Assembly: GCF_001513975.1 (NCBI RefSeq) | Contig: NZ_KQ947985.1 | Span: forward strand, 62,001-126,000 | From: Streptomyces curacoi | Lineage (GTDB): Bacteria > Actinomycetota > Actinomycetes > Streptomycetales > Streptomycetaceae | Direction of reading: 5' to 3' | DNA: 64,000 bases | Translations under genes and position numbers: made by a program | The notes under the pieces: model-generated | The model's database searches: none | Told to the model about the DNA's origin: nothing | Seen by the model: the letters and a program-made list of their open reading frames with translations, nothing else | Part shown: in pieces, positions 39,129 through 47,140 of the stretch | How the letters are laid out: every line of letters starts with the position of its first letter | Numbering within the stretch: the stretch's first letter is position 1

Positions 39129-41528
39129 CTACTCGTTCATGAACTCCTCGACCACCGTCGCCCCCAGCTCCCGCACGATCAGCTCGTGGCCGGACAGGGC
39201 CGACTCGTTGAGGTCGGGGTCGTCGTCCTCGGGGATGTCGTCCTCAAGGGCGACCGGGGGCGCGGACGGGGGCGCCGGGGCGGAGGAAGGCCGGGGTGCC
39301 GGGGCGGGGGCAGCGCTCGGCGCCGAGGCCCCGGGAGGCGGGGTGGGTGCCGTACGCGTCTGCTGCGGAGGGGCCGGACGCTGGGCGGGCGTACCGCCAC
39401 CGCCGTAACCGCCGGCGCCGCCACCGCCGTAGGCACCGCCTCCGCCTCCGCCACCGCCGAAGCCGGGGGAGCCGCCGCCCGGCGGGGGAGCCGAGCCACC
39501 GCCCGAAGGATCGACGATCGCCTCGATCTTCCACTGGACGTTGAACTGTTCGGCCAACGCCTGTCGCAGGACGTCCTCGCTGCCGCTGCTGGCGAAGTTG
39601 TCGCGCGCGCCGGCGTTGACGAAGCCGAGTTGGAGGGTGGTGCCGTCGAAGCCGGCCACCTGGGCGTTCTGGCTGAGCAGGATCCAGGTGAAGCGGCGTC
39701 GGTTCTTGACCGCCTCCAGGATGTTCGGCCAGAGCATGCGGGGGTCGAGGCCGCCGCTCGGGGGTGCGTAGGCGGATGCCGGGGCCGCGGTGGGAGCGGG
39801 TGCGGTCGCCGCGGGCTGCGGTGCGGGTGCGGGAGCGGAGGCGGGAGCGGGGGCGCCGCTCGACGCGGCCGGGGGCTGGGCGCCGCCGCCCGCCGGGGTT
39901 GCCGTGGGCCAGCCGCCGGGCCGTCGGCCACCGCCTGCGGGTGCGGCGGTGGGCCACGCGCCGGGGGCCGAGGCGGACGGCGCCTGCTGGCTCGCGGCGG
40001 CGGGAGCGGGCGTGGGGGTGGGGGTGGGAGTCGGGGCCGGGGCCGGGGTGGGCGGCTGGGCGGGCGGCTGGGCGGGCGGAGCCTGGGGAGGCTGCGGCCG
40101 CTGACCGCTTTGCGGCGAGTCGCCCGGGGCCGAGGGCGCGGACGGGGCCTGCCCCATGGGCGCACCCTGCCCCGCCGGTACGGCACCGGCAGCCGTACCG
40201 CCACCGCCACCGCCCGTCGTATCGCCGGACGGCGCCCCCGCGGCCCGTACGGCAGCCCGGGCCGCGGCGGCCCCGCCACCCGGCGGAACGGGCGCGGCGG
40301 CCGCTCCCCCATGAGCGTCGGGACCGGGCACATAGCCCATCGCGGGCATGCCGCCGCCCGCGGAGAAGTTGACGCCCCGCTCCAGCCGGTCGAGGCGGGC
40401 CTGCAAGGAACGCTCGTCCCCGTACGCCGCAGGCAGCAGCACGCGCGCGCAGATCAGCTCAAGCTGCAGCCGCGGCGAGGTGGCGCCCCGCATCTCGGTC
40501 AGTCCCGCGTTGACGAGGTCGGCGGCCCGGCTCAGCTCGGCGGCGCCGAAGGTGCCGGCCTGGGCCTGCATCCGCTCCAGCACGTCGACCGGGGCGTCGA
40601 TGAGCCCCTTCTCCGCCGCGTCCGGCACGGCGGCCAGGATCACCAGGTCCCGCAGCCGCTCCAGCAGGTCGGCGACGAACCGCCGGGGATCGTTGCCGCC
40701 CTCGATGACACGGTCCACGACCTCGAAGGCGGCGGCGCCGTCACCCGTCGCGAAGGCCTCCACGACGGAGTCCAGCAGCGAACCGTCGGTGTACCCGAGC
40801 AGAGAGGTGGCCATGGCATATGTCACACCCTCCTCCCCCGCTCCGGCGAGCAGCTGGTCCATGACGGACATGGAGTCACGCACGGACCCCCCACCCGCGC
40901 GCACGACGAGCGGCAGGACGCCGTCCTCGACGGGGATGTTCTCGCGCCCGCACACATCAGCCAGGTAGTCCCGCAGGGTCCCCGGCGGGACCAGCCGGAA
41001 TGGGTAGTGATGGGTACGCGACCGGATCGTCCCGATGACCTTCTCGGGCTCGGTCGTGGCGAAGATGAACTTCAGATGCTCGGGCGGCTCCTCGACGACC
41101 TTCAGCAGGGCGTTGAAGCCGGCCGACGTGACCATGTGGGCCTCGTCGATGATGTAGATCTTGTAGCGGCTGCCGGCAGGACCGAAGAAGGCCTTTTCCC
41201 GCAGCTCACGCGCGTCGTCGACACCACCGTGCGACGCCGCGTCGATCTCGATGACGTCGATGGAACCCGGCCCGTTGCGAGCCAGGTCCCGGCAGGACTG
41301 GCACTCCCCGCACGGGGTCGGCGTGGGGCCCTTCTCGCAGTTCAGACACCGCGCGAGAATCCGCGCACTGGTCGTCTTGCCGCAGCCGCGCGGCCCGCTG
41401 AACAGGTACGCGTGATTGACCCGGTTGTTCCGCAGCGCCTGCTGCAGCGGGTCAGTGACATGCTCCTGCCCGATGACCTCGGCGAACGACTCCGGGCGAT
41501 AGCGGCGGTACAGCGCGAGAGACGACAC
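39129..41528 (-). CDS. dnaX: DNA polymerase III subunit gamma/tau
   Basis: Clamp-loader ATPase and replisome organiser. About 799 residues. Walker [15 protein letters not shown], four-Cys zinc site (CLNCEKG, CGECQSC), Walker [13 protein letters not shown]-like FATTEPEKV. Residues ~390-600 are an Ala/Pro/Gly-rich linker, followed by a tau-like domain ([12 protein letters not shown]) and a Gly-rich then Pro-rich tail. GTG start at 41528 gives [12 protein letters not shown], the usual N-terminus; upstream sequence is non-coding. There is no obvious slippery frameshift site. Confidence 0.96.
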   Translation of the reverse strand: MSSLALYRRYRPESFAEVIGQEHVTDPLQQALRNNRVNHAYLFSGPRGCGKTTSARILARCLNCEKGPTPTPCGECQSCRDLARNGPGSIDVIEIDAASHGGVDDARELREKAFFGPAGSRYKIYIIDEAHMVTSAGFNALLKVVEEPPEHLKFIFATTEPEKVIGTIRSRTHHYPFRLVPPGTLRDYLADVCGRENIPVEDGVLPLVVRAGGGSVRDSMSVMDQLLAGAGEEGVTYAMATSLLGYTDGSLLDSVVEAFATGDGAAAFEVVDRVIEGGNDPRRFVADLLERLRDLVILAAVPDAAEKGLIDAPVDVLERMQAQAGTFGAAELSRAADLVNAGLTEMRGATSPRLQLELICARVLLPAAYGDERSLQARLDRLERGVNFSAGGGMPAMGYVPGPDAHGGAAAAPVPPGGGAAAARAAVRAAGAPSGDTTGGGGGGTAAGAVPAGQGAPMGQAPSAPSAPGDSPQSGQRPQPPQAPPAQPPAQPPTPAPAPTPTPTPTPAPAAASQQAPSASAPGAWPTAAPAGGGRRPGGWPTATPAGGGAQPPAASSGAPAPASAPAPAPQPAATAPAPTAAPASAYAPPSGGLDPRMLWPNILEAVKNRRRFTWILLSQNAQVAGFDGTTLQLGFVNAGARDNFASSGSEDVLRQALAEQFNVQWKIEAIVDPSGGGSAPPPGGGSPGFGGGGGGGGAYGGGGAGGYGGGGTPAQRPAPPQQTRTAPTPPPGASAPSAAPAPAPRPSSAPAPPSAPPVALEDDIPEDDDPDLNESALSGHELIVRELGATVVEEFMNE

Positions 41529-41640
41529 GCATACGAGGTTATAGGCGCCCACCGACAACGGGCCCCGCCCGAAGATCCAGCCCCCGGCCCTGCCCCGGTG
41601 CACCGGCCCCGGAACCGCCCCGCCATCCCCTCACCCCGGA

Positions 41641-41737
41641 ACGCAAGCGCCCCCCACGCACCCGCCAGAGCCAACCTACCCTTGCTGCCTTCCGGCCCTG
41701 GGGGAGTTCAGTCAGATAGCGCCGCGTGAGGGGCTCC
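41641..41737 (-). ncRNA. ffs: Signal recognition particle RNA (4.5S / scRNA)
   Basis: On the minus strand the conserved SRP core CCAGGGCCGGAAGGCAGCA (Ffh-binding GGAA and GCAG/AGCA internal loops) is followed by AGGGTAGGTTGGC. Outer strands pair (CCCCTCAC with GTGAGGGG at 41627-41634), so the ends are approximate. Bound by Ffh, it targets membrane proteins. Its position upstream of dnaX and beside tRNA-Ser is conserved in Streptomyces. Confidence 0.9.
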
Positions 41738-41810
41738 GCACAGGTTACCTGATGTCGGCCGGAGGGAACGAGTTCGCGAGCACTCCTCTCGGTCATGTAA
41801 TGTTTCCGGC

Positions 41811-41898
41811 GGAGGATTCGCCTAGAGGCCTAGGGCGCACGCTTGGAAAGCGTGTTGGGGGCAACCCCTCACGAGTTCGAATCTCGTATCCTCCGCCA
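41811..41898 (+). tRNA. tRNA-Ser (anticodon GGA), integration target
   Basis: Class II tRNA with acceptor GGAGGAT / ATCCTCC, anticodon loop TTGGAAA on a CACGC/GCGTG stem, a long variable arm (TTGGGGGCAACCCC region), T-loop TTCGAAT, and an encoded CCA. From the anticodon loop onward it is part of the 85-bp att repeat, so the gene stayed intact after integration. Confidence 0.96.
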
Positions 41899-41927
41899 GT
41901 GCCTCACCGGGCACGATGTCGAAGGGC
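41843..41927 (+). repeat. attL, 85-bp direct repeat
   Basis: Begins in the anticodon loop of tRNA-Ser (TTGGAAAGCGTG) and continues 29 bases past the CCA end. Perfectly identical to 60741-60825. The flanking bases differ on both sides (C/G before, C/T after), so these are the exact limits. Confidence 0.95.
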
Positions 41928-41950
41928 CCCACCGCAAGGTGGGGCCCTTC
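41921..41950. terminator. Terminator between tRNA-Ser and int
   Basis: Perfect stem GAAGGGCCCCACC / GGTGGGGCCCTTC with GCAA loop. A related but different hairpin occurs at the right end (60819-60850), so each side of the element brings its own terminator. Confidence 0.9.
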
Positions 41951-41960
41951 GACGTTGTCC

Positions 41961-43244
41961 TCAGACCGCGTTGTCCTGGTTTTTGTCCACAGCGGGTGTT
42001 TCCGGGGTTCCCCAGATGGCATCGGCGATCTTCCGGGCCACGTCCTTGAGCATGGCGTCCGGCACGTGGAGGTACCGGGCCCGCATGCTCGCGGAGGTGC
42101 CCGGCTCCCAGCCCATGATCTGGTCGATCACGCGGGCTGGTACTCCGAGCAGCATGAGCACGGTGGCGGCCGTGTGCCGGGCGTCGTGCAGCCGGCCGTT
42201 CCGAACCCCCGCGTCTTCCAGCAGCCGCTTCCAGTCGTGATAGTCCGTGTTCGGGCTCAGCGGGCCACCGAGCGGCTTGGTGAACACGTAGTCCGACTCG
42301 GTCCACAGGTCGCCGGCCGCCTTGCGCTCTCGCTTCTGCGTCTCGCGGTGTGCACGGAGCATGGCGACCAGCGGGCCCGGCAGGGGCACGGCGCGGCGGC
42401 CCGCTCGGGACTTGGTGTTCTTGGTCTCACGCCGGACCTGCACTTTGCCGGGGCAGTACCCCGGCTTCCGGCCGCACGGCGAAGCTTCCGGGCAGCCGTG
42501 CTCGTACCTGGGACGCAGGCGGTTCCGACGCAGCTTCAGGTACTCGTTGTCCAGGTCGACGTCAGACCAGCGCAGTCCGAGCGTCTCGCCCTGGCGCAGT
42601 CCGAGGGCGAGAGCGAGCATCCAGCGGGCGCTGTTCCGGCGTTTGTTGGCTTCGAGCAACAGGCACTGAACCTCTTCCACGGAGTACGGCTCTACCTCGG
42701 ATTCGTCCTCTTCCATCCGGGGCGGTTTCGCCAGTGCGGCGGCGTTCTTCGCCGCGTAGCCGCGCCGTACCGCCTCCCCCAGCGCGGTGCGCGCGGTGCG
42801 ATGGGCCTGGTGAGCCGTACCGGCCTTGCGCTCCCCGTTCGCCTGCATGCGGCGATACAGGCTCTCCAGGTGCTCGGGCTGCAAGCGGTCAAGGCGGTGC
42901 TTGCCGACACCAGGCACGAGGTGAACGCGCACGGCGACCTCGTAGCCGTCGTAGGTGTTCTCGCTGACAGTCGGCTTGGCGATGTTCTCAACCCAGTGCT
43001 GAAGCCACTTCTCAACCGTCCACGCCTTGCCCGGCTGTTGCGCCGAACCCGCGTCGCGCTGCTTCTCCAGCTTTTTGACTTCCTCAACCAGGTCATCGCG
43101 CGTCTTGCGCGTCAGGTGCCGACGGTAGGGCTCCCCGTTGTCCTTGTAGCCCATCGGCACACGGGCGTGCCATCGGCCATCCGCCCCGAAATAGATCGCG
43201 GATTCGCCGTTGGCGCGGCGGGTGCCCTTCTTCTTCTCTGCCAC
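41961..43244 (-). CDS. int: AICE tyrosine integrase
   Basis: Integrates and, with Xis, excises the element at tRNA-Ser. 427 residues. N-terminal arm-binding domain (SAIYFGADGRWHARVP), core-binding domain (TVEKWLQHWVENI), catalytic domain with Arg in LGLRQGETLGL, HDARHTAATVLM (HxxR), and Tyr in MRARYLHV. The usual His of the LGH box is replaced (MGWEPG). A Cys-rich insert (CPEASPCGRKPGYCPGK) lies mid-domain and could bind zinc, as in other Streptomyces AICE integrases. GTG start, AGGAG upstream. Copy A of the AICE hairpin lies in its leader. Confidence 0.97.
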   Translation of the reverse strand: MAEKKKGTRRANGESAIYFGADGRWHARVPMGYKDNGEPYRRHLTRKTRDDLVEEVKKLEKQRDAGSAQQPGKAWTVEKWLQHWVENIAKPTVSENTYDGYEVAVRVHLVPGVGKHRLDRLQPEHLESLYRRMQANGERKAGTAHQAHRTARTALGEAVRRGYAAKNAAALAKPPRMEEDESEVEPYSVEEVQCLLLEANKRRNSARWMLALALGLRQGETLGLRWSDVDLDNEYLKLRRNRLRPRYEHGCPEASPCGRKPGYCPGKVQVRRETKNTKSRAGRRAVPLPGPLVAMLRAHRETQKRERKAAGDLWTESDYVFTKPLGGPLSPNTDYHDWKRLLEDAGVRNGRLHDARHTAATVLMLLGVPARVIDQIMGWEPGTSASMRARYLHVPDAMLKDVARKIADAIWGTPETPAVDKNQDNAV

Positions 43245-43269
43245 AGGCAGCGCTCCTGTTTCGTGGTGT

Positions 43270-43323
43270 CGGGATGGGGACCGGGGCGGCGGGCTGTCCT
43301 GTCCGGGAGTGCCGCCGCCCCGG
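43270..43323 (-). promoter_or_regulatory. AICE hairpin element, copy A (before int)
   Basis: Perfect 12-bp stem (CCGGGGCGGCGG / CCGCCGCCCCGG) with a 19-nt loop GCTGTCCTGTCCGGGAGTG on the plus strand. The conserved flank TCGGGATGGGG lies on the int side. One of four copies; sits between the xis stop and the int start. Confidence 0.85.
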
Positions 43324-43329
43324 GTGTCG

Positions 43330-43557
43330 TCAAGCGGCGTGTTTGGCCGCGCGGAGACGAGCGACGTAGGCGGCCGGGGCGTCGGCGGGGACGCGGCGGA
43401 GACGGCCGACGGGTACGGACTCCAGCTCTCCGGAGCGGATGAGTGCGTAGCACGTAGTCCGGCCGATCCGCAGTCGCCGGGCGGCCTCTTCGACCTTGAG
43501 GAGAACCAGTGTCGGGTCGTCGTGTTCAGCGGTCGCGAGGGTGCCGTGTTCGTTCAT
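43330..43557 (-). CDS. xis: Excisionase / helix-turn-helix DNA-binding protein
   Basis: 75-residue MerR-type winged helix: VLLKVEEAARRLRIGRTTCY, ALIRSGELESVPVGRLRRVP. This is the standard AICE Xis, which bends DNA at att sites and directs excision. ATG at 43557 with GGGAG 8 bases upstream. Placed just upstream of int as in pSAM2. Confidence 0.93.
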   Translation of the reverse strand: MNEHGTLATAEHDDPTLVLLKVEEAARRLRIGRTTCYALIRSGELESVPVGRLRRVPADAPAAYVARLRAAKHAA

Positions 43558-43633
43558 GCAGGGATCTCCCTGGGGTGAGGAGAGACGGGCCGGGTGGTGG
43601 TTGGAGCCTGCGTCTGTCCGAGGTGCGGATTTC

Positions 43634-43841
43634 TGCGTCACCGCGTCACCTGCGTCACTCAGGCTTGTGACCTGCGGGTTTGGGGTGACGCAGAACGTTG
43701 GGGGTGCGTCACCCGTGACACAGGCTGTCCGTCACGCGTGACGCGGGTGACGCGGAGTGACGCAGGCAGCGGCCGTCTGCGTCACGGCCGTATGCCCAGG
43801 TCAAGCGTCGTTTTCCGAGACCCCGTGACGCAGGTGACGCA
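43634..43841. repeat. Iteron array TGCGTCAC / GTGACGCA, candidate replication origin
   Basis: About 11 copies of the octamer in both orientations, for example at 43634, 43651, 43685, 43705, 43757, 43778, 43825 and 43834, with CGCGTCAC variants at 43642, 43738 and 43747. One 12-bp palindrome GTCACGCGTGAC is at 43731-43742. Directly 3' of the primase-polymerase/ATPase operon and just upstream of xis. Iterons beside rep genes are a standard origin layout, so the element probably replicates by this module when excised. Confidence 0.8.
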
Positions 43842-43957
43842 GCGTTTCCCACTTAGGAAAAAAGAGGGGGTGTCTGTGGTGGTGCAGCGCGGCTCAGGAC
43901 GTGAAGAAGGAGCCGCTTCGCGGCGCGTCCCCGCAGGGCGGCGGCGCCGCCGAACAG

Positions 43958-43993
43958 CAAGAAGAGCACGCCGGGCCCGGGGTGCTCCTCTTG
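43958..43993 (-). terminator. Terminator after the replication genes
   Basis: Long stem CAAGAAGAGCAC / GTGCTCCTCTTG (one mismatch) around GCCGGGCCCGGG, about 25 bases past the ATPase stop on the minus strand. It separates the rep transcript from the origin. Confidence 0.8.
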
Positions 43994-44015
43994 CTTGTGC
44001 CGTCGGACGTGCCGG

Positions 44016-45488
44016 TCAGAACGACTGCTGCTCGTGCGGGACCGAAGCGGGCGAGCGGGCCATCTCGATATAGCGGCCCTCCCTGGTGCGCCCCGAGTCG
44101 ATGAGGACACCCCGGGCAGCCAGGGTCGGCTGGAGACGCTTGAGACGGTCGGAGAGGACTTTGCCAGTGGTCGGCCACCCCTTGGGCAGGGGACGGAAGT
44201 CCTCGCCCGCGTAGAGACGGGTGAGGCAGTGCAGCCACTCCGTGGAGGTCATCCGCTGCTCTGCGCCCGGCTCAATGTCTGCGGCGTGCCGGAGGACGGT
44301 CTGCGCCAACAGGTCGCCCTCAATGACGTCGTCGTTGAGGTCGTCCAGACTGGCCCGGTAGGCAGTGAGCGCCCCAAGGCCGGTAGCCGCGTCGAGCTGC
44401 GCGCACAGGTGCGCGAAGTCCGCCATCCGCAGGTCCGTTGGCGTCTCCGCCTCAACCGCACGGACCTTGACCGTCAGGTCCAACAGAGATCCGAGGACGA
44501 CGGGCAGAACCTCTGCATACTCCGCCCACAGTTCCGCCTCGGTGCGCCGCACGCAGGGCCGCTCCAAACGCAACGGCAGGAGCCGTTCAGCCAGGTCGGG
44601 GCGGATGACTCCGACGTCGATACCGGTCAGGAGCAGGGGGCGCCGGTAGCGGGCCCGGAATACGTCCCCGTCGGTGAACAGGGCACGCTTGACGTTCTCG
44701 GCTCCGGTCACGATGCAGCACATGGCGTCGGACAGGTCCGGGGTCATGTGCGAGAGGTTGTCCAGCGCCGTGACCCATCCGGCGGCCACGGCCGCAATCA
44801 GGTTCTCCTCATCCTTCGGGGCCCGGCGCAGGTCGCCGCTCATCCCTTCGATGATCCTGACGAGCATCCGGCCGCCGGTGGACTTGCCGGCGCCCTGCGG
44901 GCCGGTGAGGAACGGGGCAGGGACGGGCACAGACGGTTCGAGGCAGCCGATCAGCCAGGCGATGGCCAGGCACTCGGTCTCGGCGGTGGCGAAGTTGCAC
45001 AGCCGCAGCAGCAGATCGATGCCCTTGCCGTCGGTGTCCCGGGCGGGCAGGGGAAGTTCGCCGGTGAGCTGGGTGCGCCGCCAGCACACCTCACGCGGAT
45101 CGGGGATGGCGATGTCCCAGCCGGTGGGGTGGATGCGGACGGACCGTCCGTCGGTGCGGCCCAGGTCCAGCCACGTCGCCCCGTCGAGTCCGGGCGCGAC
45201 GCGGATGTGCACGGGCTGTACGTCCTCGGTCAGCGCGAGTGCTTCGATCAAGTCCAACGCCTCCTTGAGCGCGGTCCCGTTGAACACGCCGAGTCCGTCC
45301 CTGAACAGGCCGACCATGAGTTCCTGGCGGTGGCTGCCGGTCGTGCCCTGGGAGCGGATCGGGCGGGCCACGGGGTGGCCGTTCCGTTGCGCATACACGG
45401 TCCCGTCGGCAGTGCGGAAGTAGCGGAAGTGCGCTTGCGCGTAGTCGGTGATGACCTCGCGGGCAGGGTTCTTCTCGTCGTCGGACAT
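44016..45488 (-). CDS. Replication-associated ATPase/helicase-like protein
   Basis: 490 residues. N-terminal domain with no recognised motif, then a P-loop NTPase with Walker A TGPQGAGKSTGG (residue ~210) and GWVTALDNLSHM as the likely Walker B region, an Arg-rich sensor segment, and a winged-helix-like C-terminus. It follows the primase-polymerase gene with start and stop adjacent. This fits the DNA-unwinding partner in RepPP-type AICEs. A direct helicase activity is inferred. ATG 45488 is chosen; a longer upstream reading overlaps the previous gene. Confidence 0.85.
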   Translation of the reverse strand: MSDDEKNPAREVITDYAQAHFRYFRTADGTVYAQRNGHPVARPIRSQGTTGSHRQELMVGLFRDGLGVFNGTALKEALDLIEALALTEDVQPVHIRVAPGLDGATWLDLGRTDGRSVRIHPTGWDIAIPDPREVCWRRTQLTGELPLPARDTDGKGIDLLLRLCNFATAETECLAIAWLIGCLEPSVPVPAPFLTGPQGAGKSTGGRMLVRIIEGMSGDLRRAPKDEENLIAAVAAGWVTALDNLSHMTPDLSDAMCCIVTGAENVKRALFTDGDVFRARYRRPLLLTGIDVGVIRPDLAERLLPLRLERPCVRRTEAELWAEYAEVLPVVLGSLLDLTVKVRAVEAETPTDLRMADFAHLCAQLDAATGLGALTAYRASLDDLNDDVIEGDLLAQTVLRHAADIEPGAEQRMTSTEWLHCLTRLYAGEDFRPLPKGWPTTGKVLSDRLKRLQPTLAARGVLIDSGRTREGRYIEMARSPASVPHEQQSF

Positions 45489-45489
45489 G

Positions 45490-46377
45490 TCACAGTCCCA
45501 ACGTGGTGCGGGCGTTGGTCCACGCATCGGTGCAGTGGCGGGGGGATTCGCCCTTGGCCTGAGCGGCGGTGAACAGCCGGGAGACGTGGGCGTCGGTGAG
45601 GCAGCCGCACCGGCCATGGGTGGACAGCACGGCGAGGAAGGTGCGGTACACGGTGGCGTGGACGGTGCTGCGGGCCTCGGTGATGCGCTGCTCTGCCATG
45701 GCGATGCCACGATCGAGGTACGTGGGCATGCGATGCGGGCACTCACCCTGCCCGCCCGTCAGGGGCACTGTGAGCGTCTGTGGCGCCCTGCGGGCCGGGG
45801 ACGGCTCCTTTACTGCCAGCGTGCGCACAGCGTCTGGGAGAGCGGCCGTGGCGCCGGTTCCAGGCCGGAGCCAACGGGCGTATGCCATAAGGGATTTGAT
45901 GTCGACGCCGGGCCGGACTGCGTTCGATGACGGCATGGTGCCCCGGTAGATCCAGTGCTCACCCCGCGTCGTCGGCACCGTGCGGGTGGCGGGCAGGGTC
46001 TCGCGGGCCCATGCGATGGCAGCCGCGTTGTCCAGGTCGACCACGGTCAGCCCGGCTCCGCCGGGGTGGTAGGCGACGGCCACCGCCTCACGCCACACCG
46101 GCGCCCACACGGGCGAGGTGAGGACGTGCGGGTCGGTGGTCGCGGCGGCCCACGCGTGGCACGGCGCGGGGCACCGGCAAGGGCCCGCCGTCTTCATGTT
46201 GGGTCGGCCACCGCAAGCGCCGTCCTTGCAGGAACGGCAGTTACCGAACGGAACCTTGCCCCGTCGCAGGGGCAGAACCGGGACACCGGCCTCCGCGAGG
46301 TGCAGCGCGGTGCGCAGGTGGTTCCCGTCCGGGTAACTCCCGCCAGCGGGCCGCCGGGCCTTGCAGTCAGGTGTCAT
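45490..46377 (-). CDS. Bifunctional DNA primase/polymerase (Prim-Pol)
   Basis: 295-residue replication protein. Prim-Pol N-terminal signature ALHLAEAGVPVLPLRRGKVP, a Cys/His cluster (CRSCKDGACGG, CRCPAPCH), and catalytic acidic residues in GLTVVDLDNAAA; TTRGEHWIYRG and the GVDIKS block are typical. It would prime and start replication of the excised circle. ATG at 46377 with AGGAG 9 bases upstream. The hairpin element copy B is in its leader. Confidence 0.93.
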   Translation of the reverse strand: MTPDCKARRPAGGSYPDGNHLRTALHLAEAGVPVLPLRRGKVPFGNCRSCKDGACGGRPNMKTAGPCRCPAPCHAWAAATTDPHVLTSPVWAPVWREAVAVAYHPGGAGLTVVDLDNAAAIAWARETLPATRTVPTTRGEHWIYRGTMPSSNAVRPGVDIKSLMAYARWLRPGTGATAALPDAVRTLAVKEPSPARRAPQTLTVPLTGGQGECPHRMPTYLDRGIAMAEQRITEARSTVHATVYRTFLAVLSTHGRCGCLTDAHVSRLFTAAQAKGESPRHCTDAWTNARTTLGL

Positions 46378-46416
46378 GCTGTAGGTCTCCTGTTCTGCTA
46401 CGTCGGGATTGGGAGA

Positions 46417-46462
46417 CCGTGGGCGGCGGGCTGTCCTTGTCCGGGAGTGCCGCCGCCCACGG
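46417..46462 (-). promoter_or_regulatory. AICE hairpin element, copy B (before Prim-Pol)
   Basis: Perfect 13-bp stem (CCGTGGGCGGCGG / CCGCCGCCCACGG) with a 20-nt loop that equals copy A plus one T. The T-A pair replacing G-C of copy A is a compensatory change. Confidence 0.85.
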
Positions 46463-46468
46463 GCGTAG

Positions 46469-46936
46469 CTAGCCGTTGAAGTGGTTGCGCTTGAAGATCG
46501 CTTTGCGGATGTGGAACGTGTTGCCGCTCTTGCTGTCGCCGGTGGGCTTGAAGATCTGCACGGCGACGTATCCACCGAAGATCACGGCGGCGAGGGTGAT
46601 GAGCTGAGTGATCAGCGCCGTGAGGGCGGTGATGAACGTAGTGAGCAGCAGCAGTCCGCCGCACACGGCAAGGAACCCGATGCCCCCGAGGGCGACGTTC
46701 ACGGCCGCGCGGGAGACGGGAGGCTTGGCCGCGACCGGTTCGGGCTTCGCGGGTTCGAGGGTGTAGCCGGTGACCACGCGGCCGTCCGGCAGGACGATGC
46801 TCGCCACCGCCGGGACGGTGCCCGGCTGGACGGGAACGAGCGGCGTCGGCGCGACGGCGGCGCGCGTGATCGGGGTCGGGTGGTGGACTTCCACGGCCCG
46901 TTCGGCGGGCGCGTGGCGGACGGGTTCGGGGTACAT
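46469..46936 (-). CDS. Small AICE membrane protein, unknown function
   Basis: 155 residues: a Pro-rich cytoplasmic N-terminus (PTPITRAAVAPTPLVPV), then a helical hairpin of two membrane segments (VALGGIGFLAVCGGLLLLTT and LITQLITLAAVIFGGYVAVQI), and a basic C-terminus. Found between traB and Prim-Pol; similar genes in Streptomyces AICEs carry a DUF6251 label from memory. Possibly a spread or transfer accessory. CDS start ATG 46936. Confidence 0.8.
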   Translation of the reverse strand: MYPEPVRHAPAERAVEVHHPTPITRAAVAPTPLVPVQPGTVPAVASIVLPDGRVVTGYTLEPAKPEPVAAKPPVSRAAVNVALGGIGFLAVCGGLLLLTTFITALTALITQLITLAAVIFGGYVAVQIFKPTGDSKSGNTFHIRKAIFKRNHFNG

Positions 46937-46954
46937 GCGGAATCCTTTCCGAAC

Positions 46955-47140
46955 GTGGGGCAGGGAGGCTCAGACACCCCCTTACGGGAGTGCTGTGGAG
47001 GGGGTTTCAGGGGGTTGACCTGCGGTGCCTCCCTACCTCCCTGAGTGATCATTCGTGCAGGTCAGGGCCAGGGAGGCAGGGCAGGGAGGGGTTCAGGGAG
47101 TTCTCCCTGCCTCCCTGCCCCGGGCGGGGTCGGCTCCCTG
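46955..47140. repeat. CTCCCTG / CAGGGAG array 3' of traB, candidate clt transfer locus
   Basis: About eight copies of CAGGGAG or its complement within 185 bases (near 46960, 47028, 47036, 47068, 47082, 47094, 47103, 47110, 47134). It includes a perfect hairpin CAGGGAG-TT-CTCCCTG at 47094-47109. It starts right after the traB stop codon. In pSVH1 and pIJ101, the TraB recognition repeats form the clt locus next to traB; that biology is known, the assignment here is inferred. Confidence 0.6.

Larger units (their letters stand above)
43558..44015. other. Intergenic region with origin-like repeats
   Basis: 458 bases between the replication ATPase stop and xis. It holds the iteron array (43634-43841), a purine-rich GGAAAAAAGAGGGGG stretch at 43857, GC-rich hairpins near 43938, and a terminator at 43958-43993. 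No gene is supported. Confidence 0.7.

Noticed and set aside
43634..43841. Possible CRISPR or IS end in the AICE
   Set aside because: Octamers occur in both orientations with irregular spacing; this suits iterons, not CRISPR or transposon ends.
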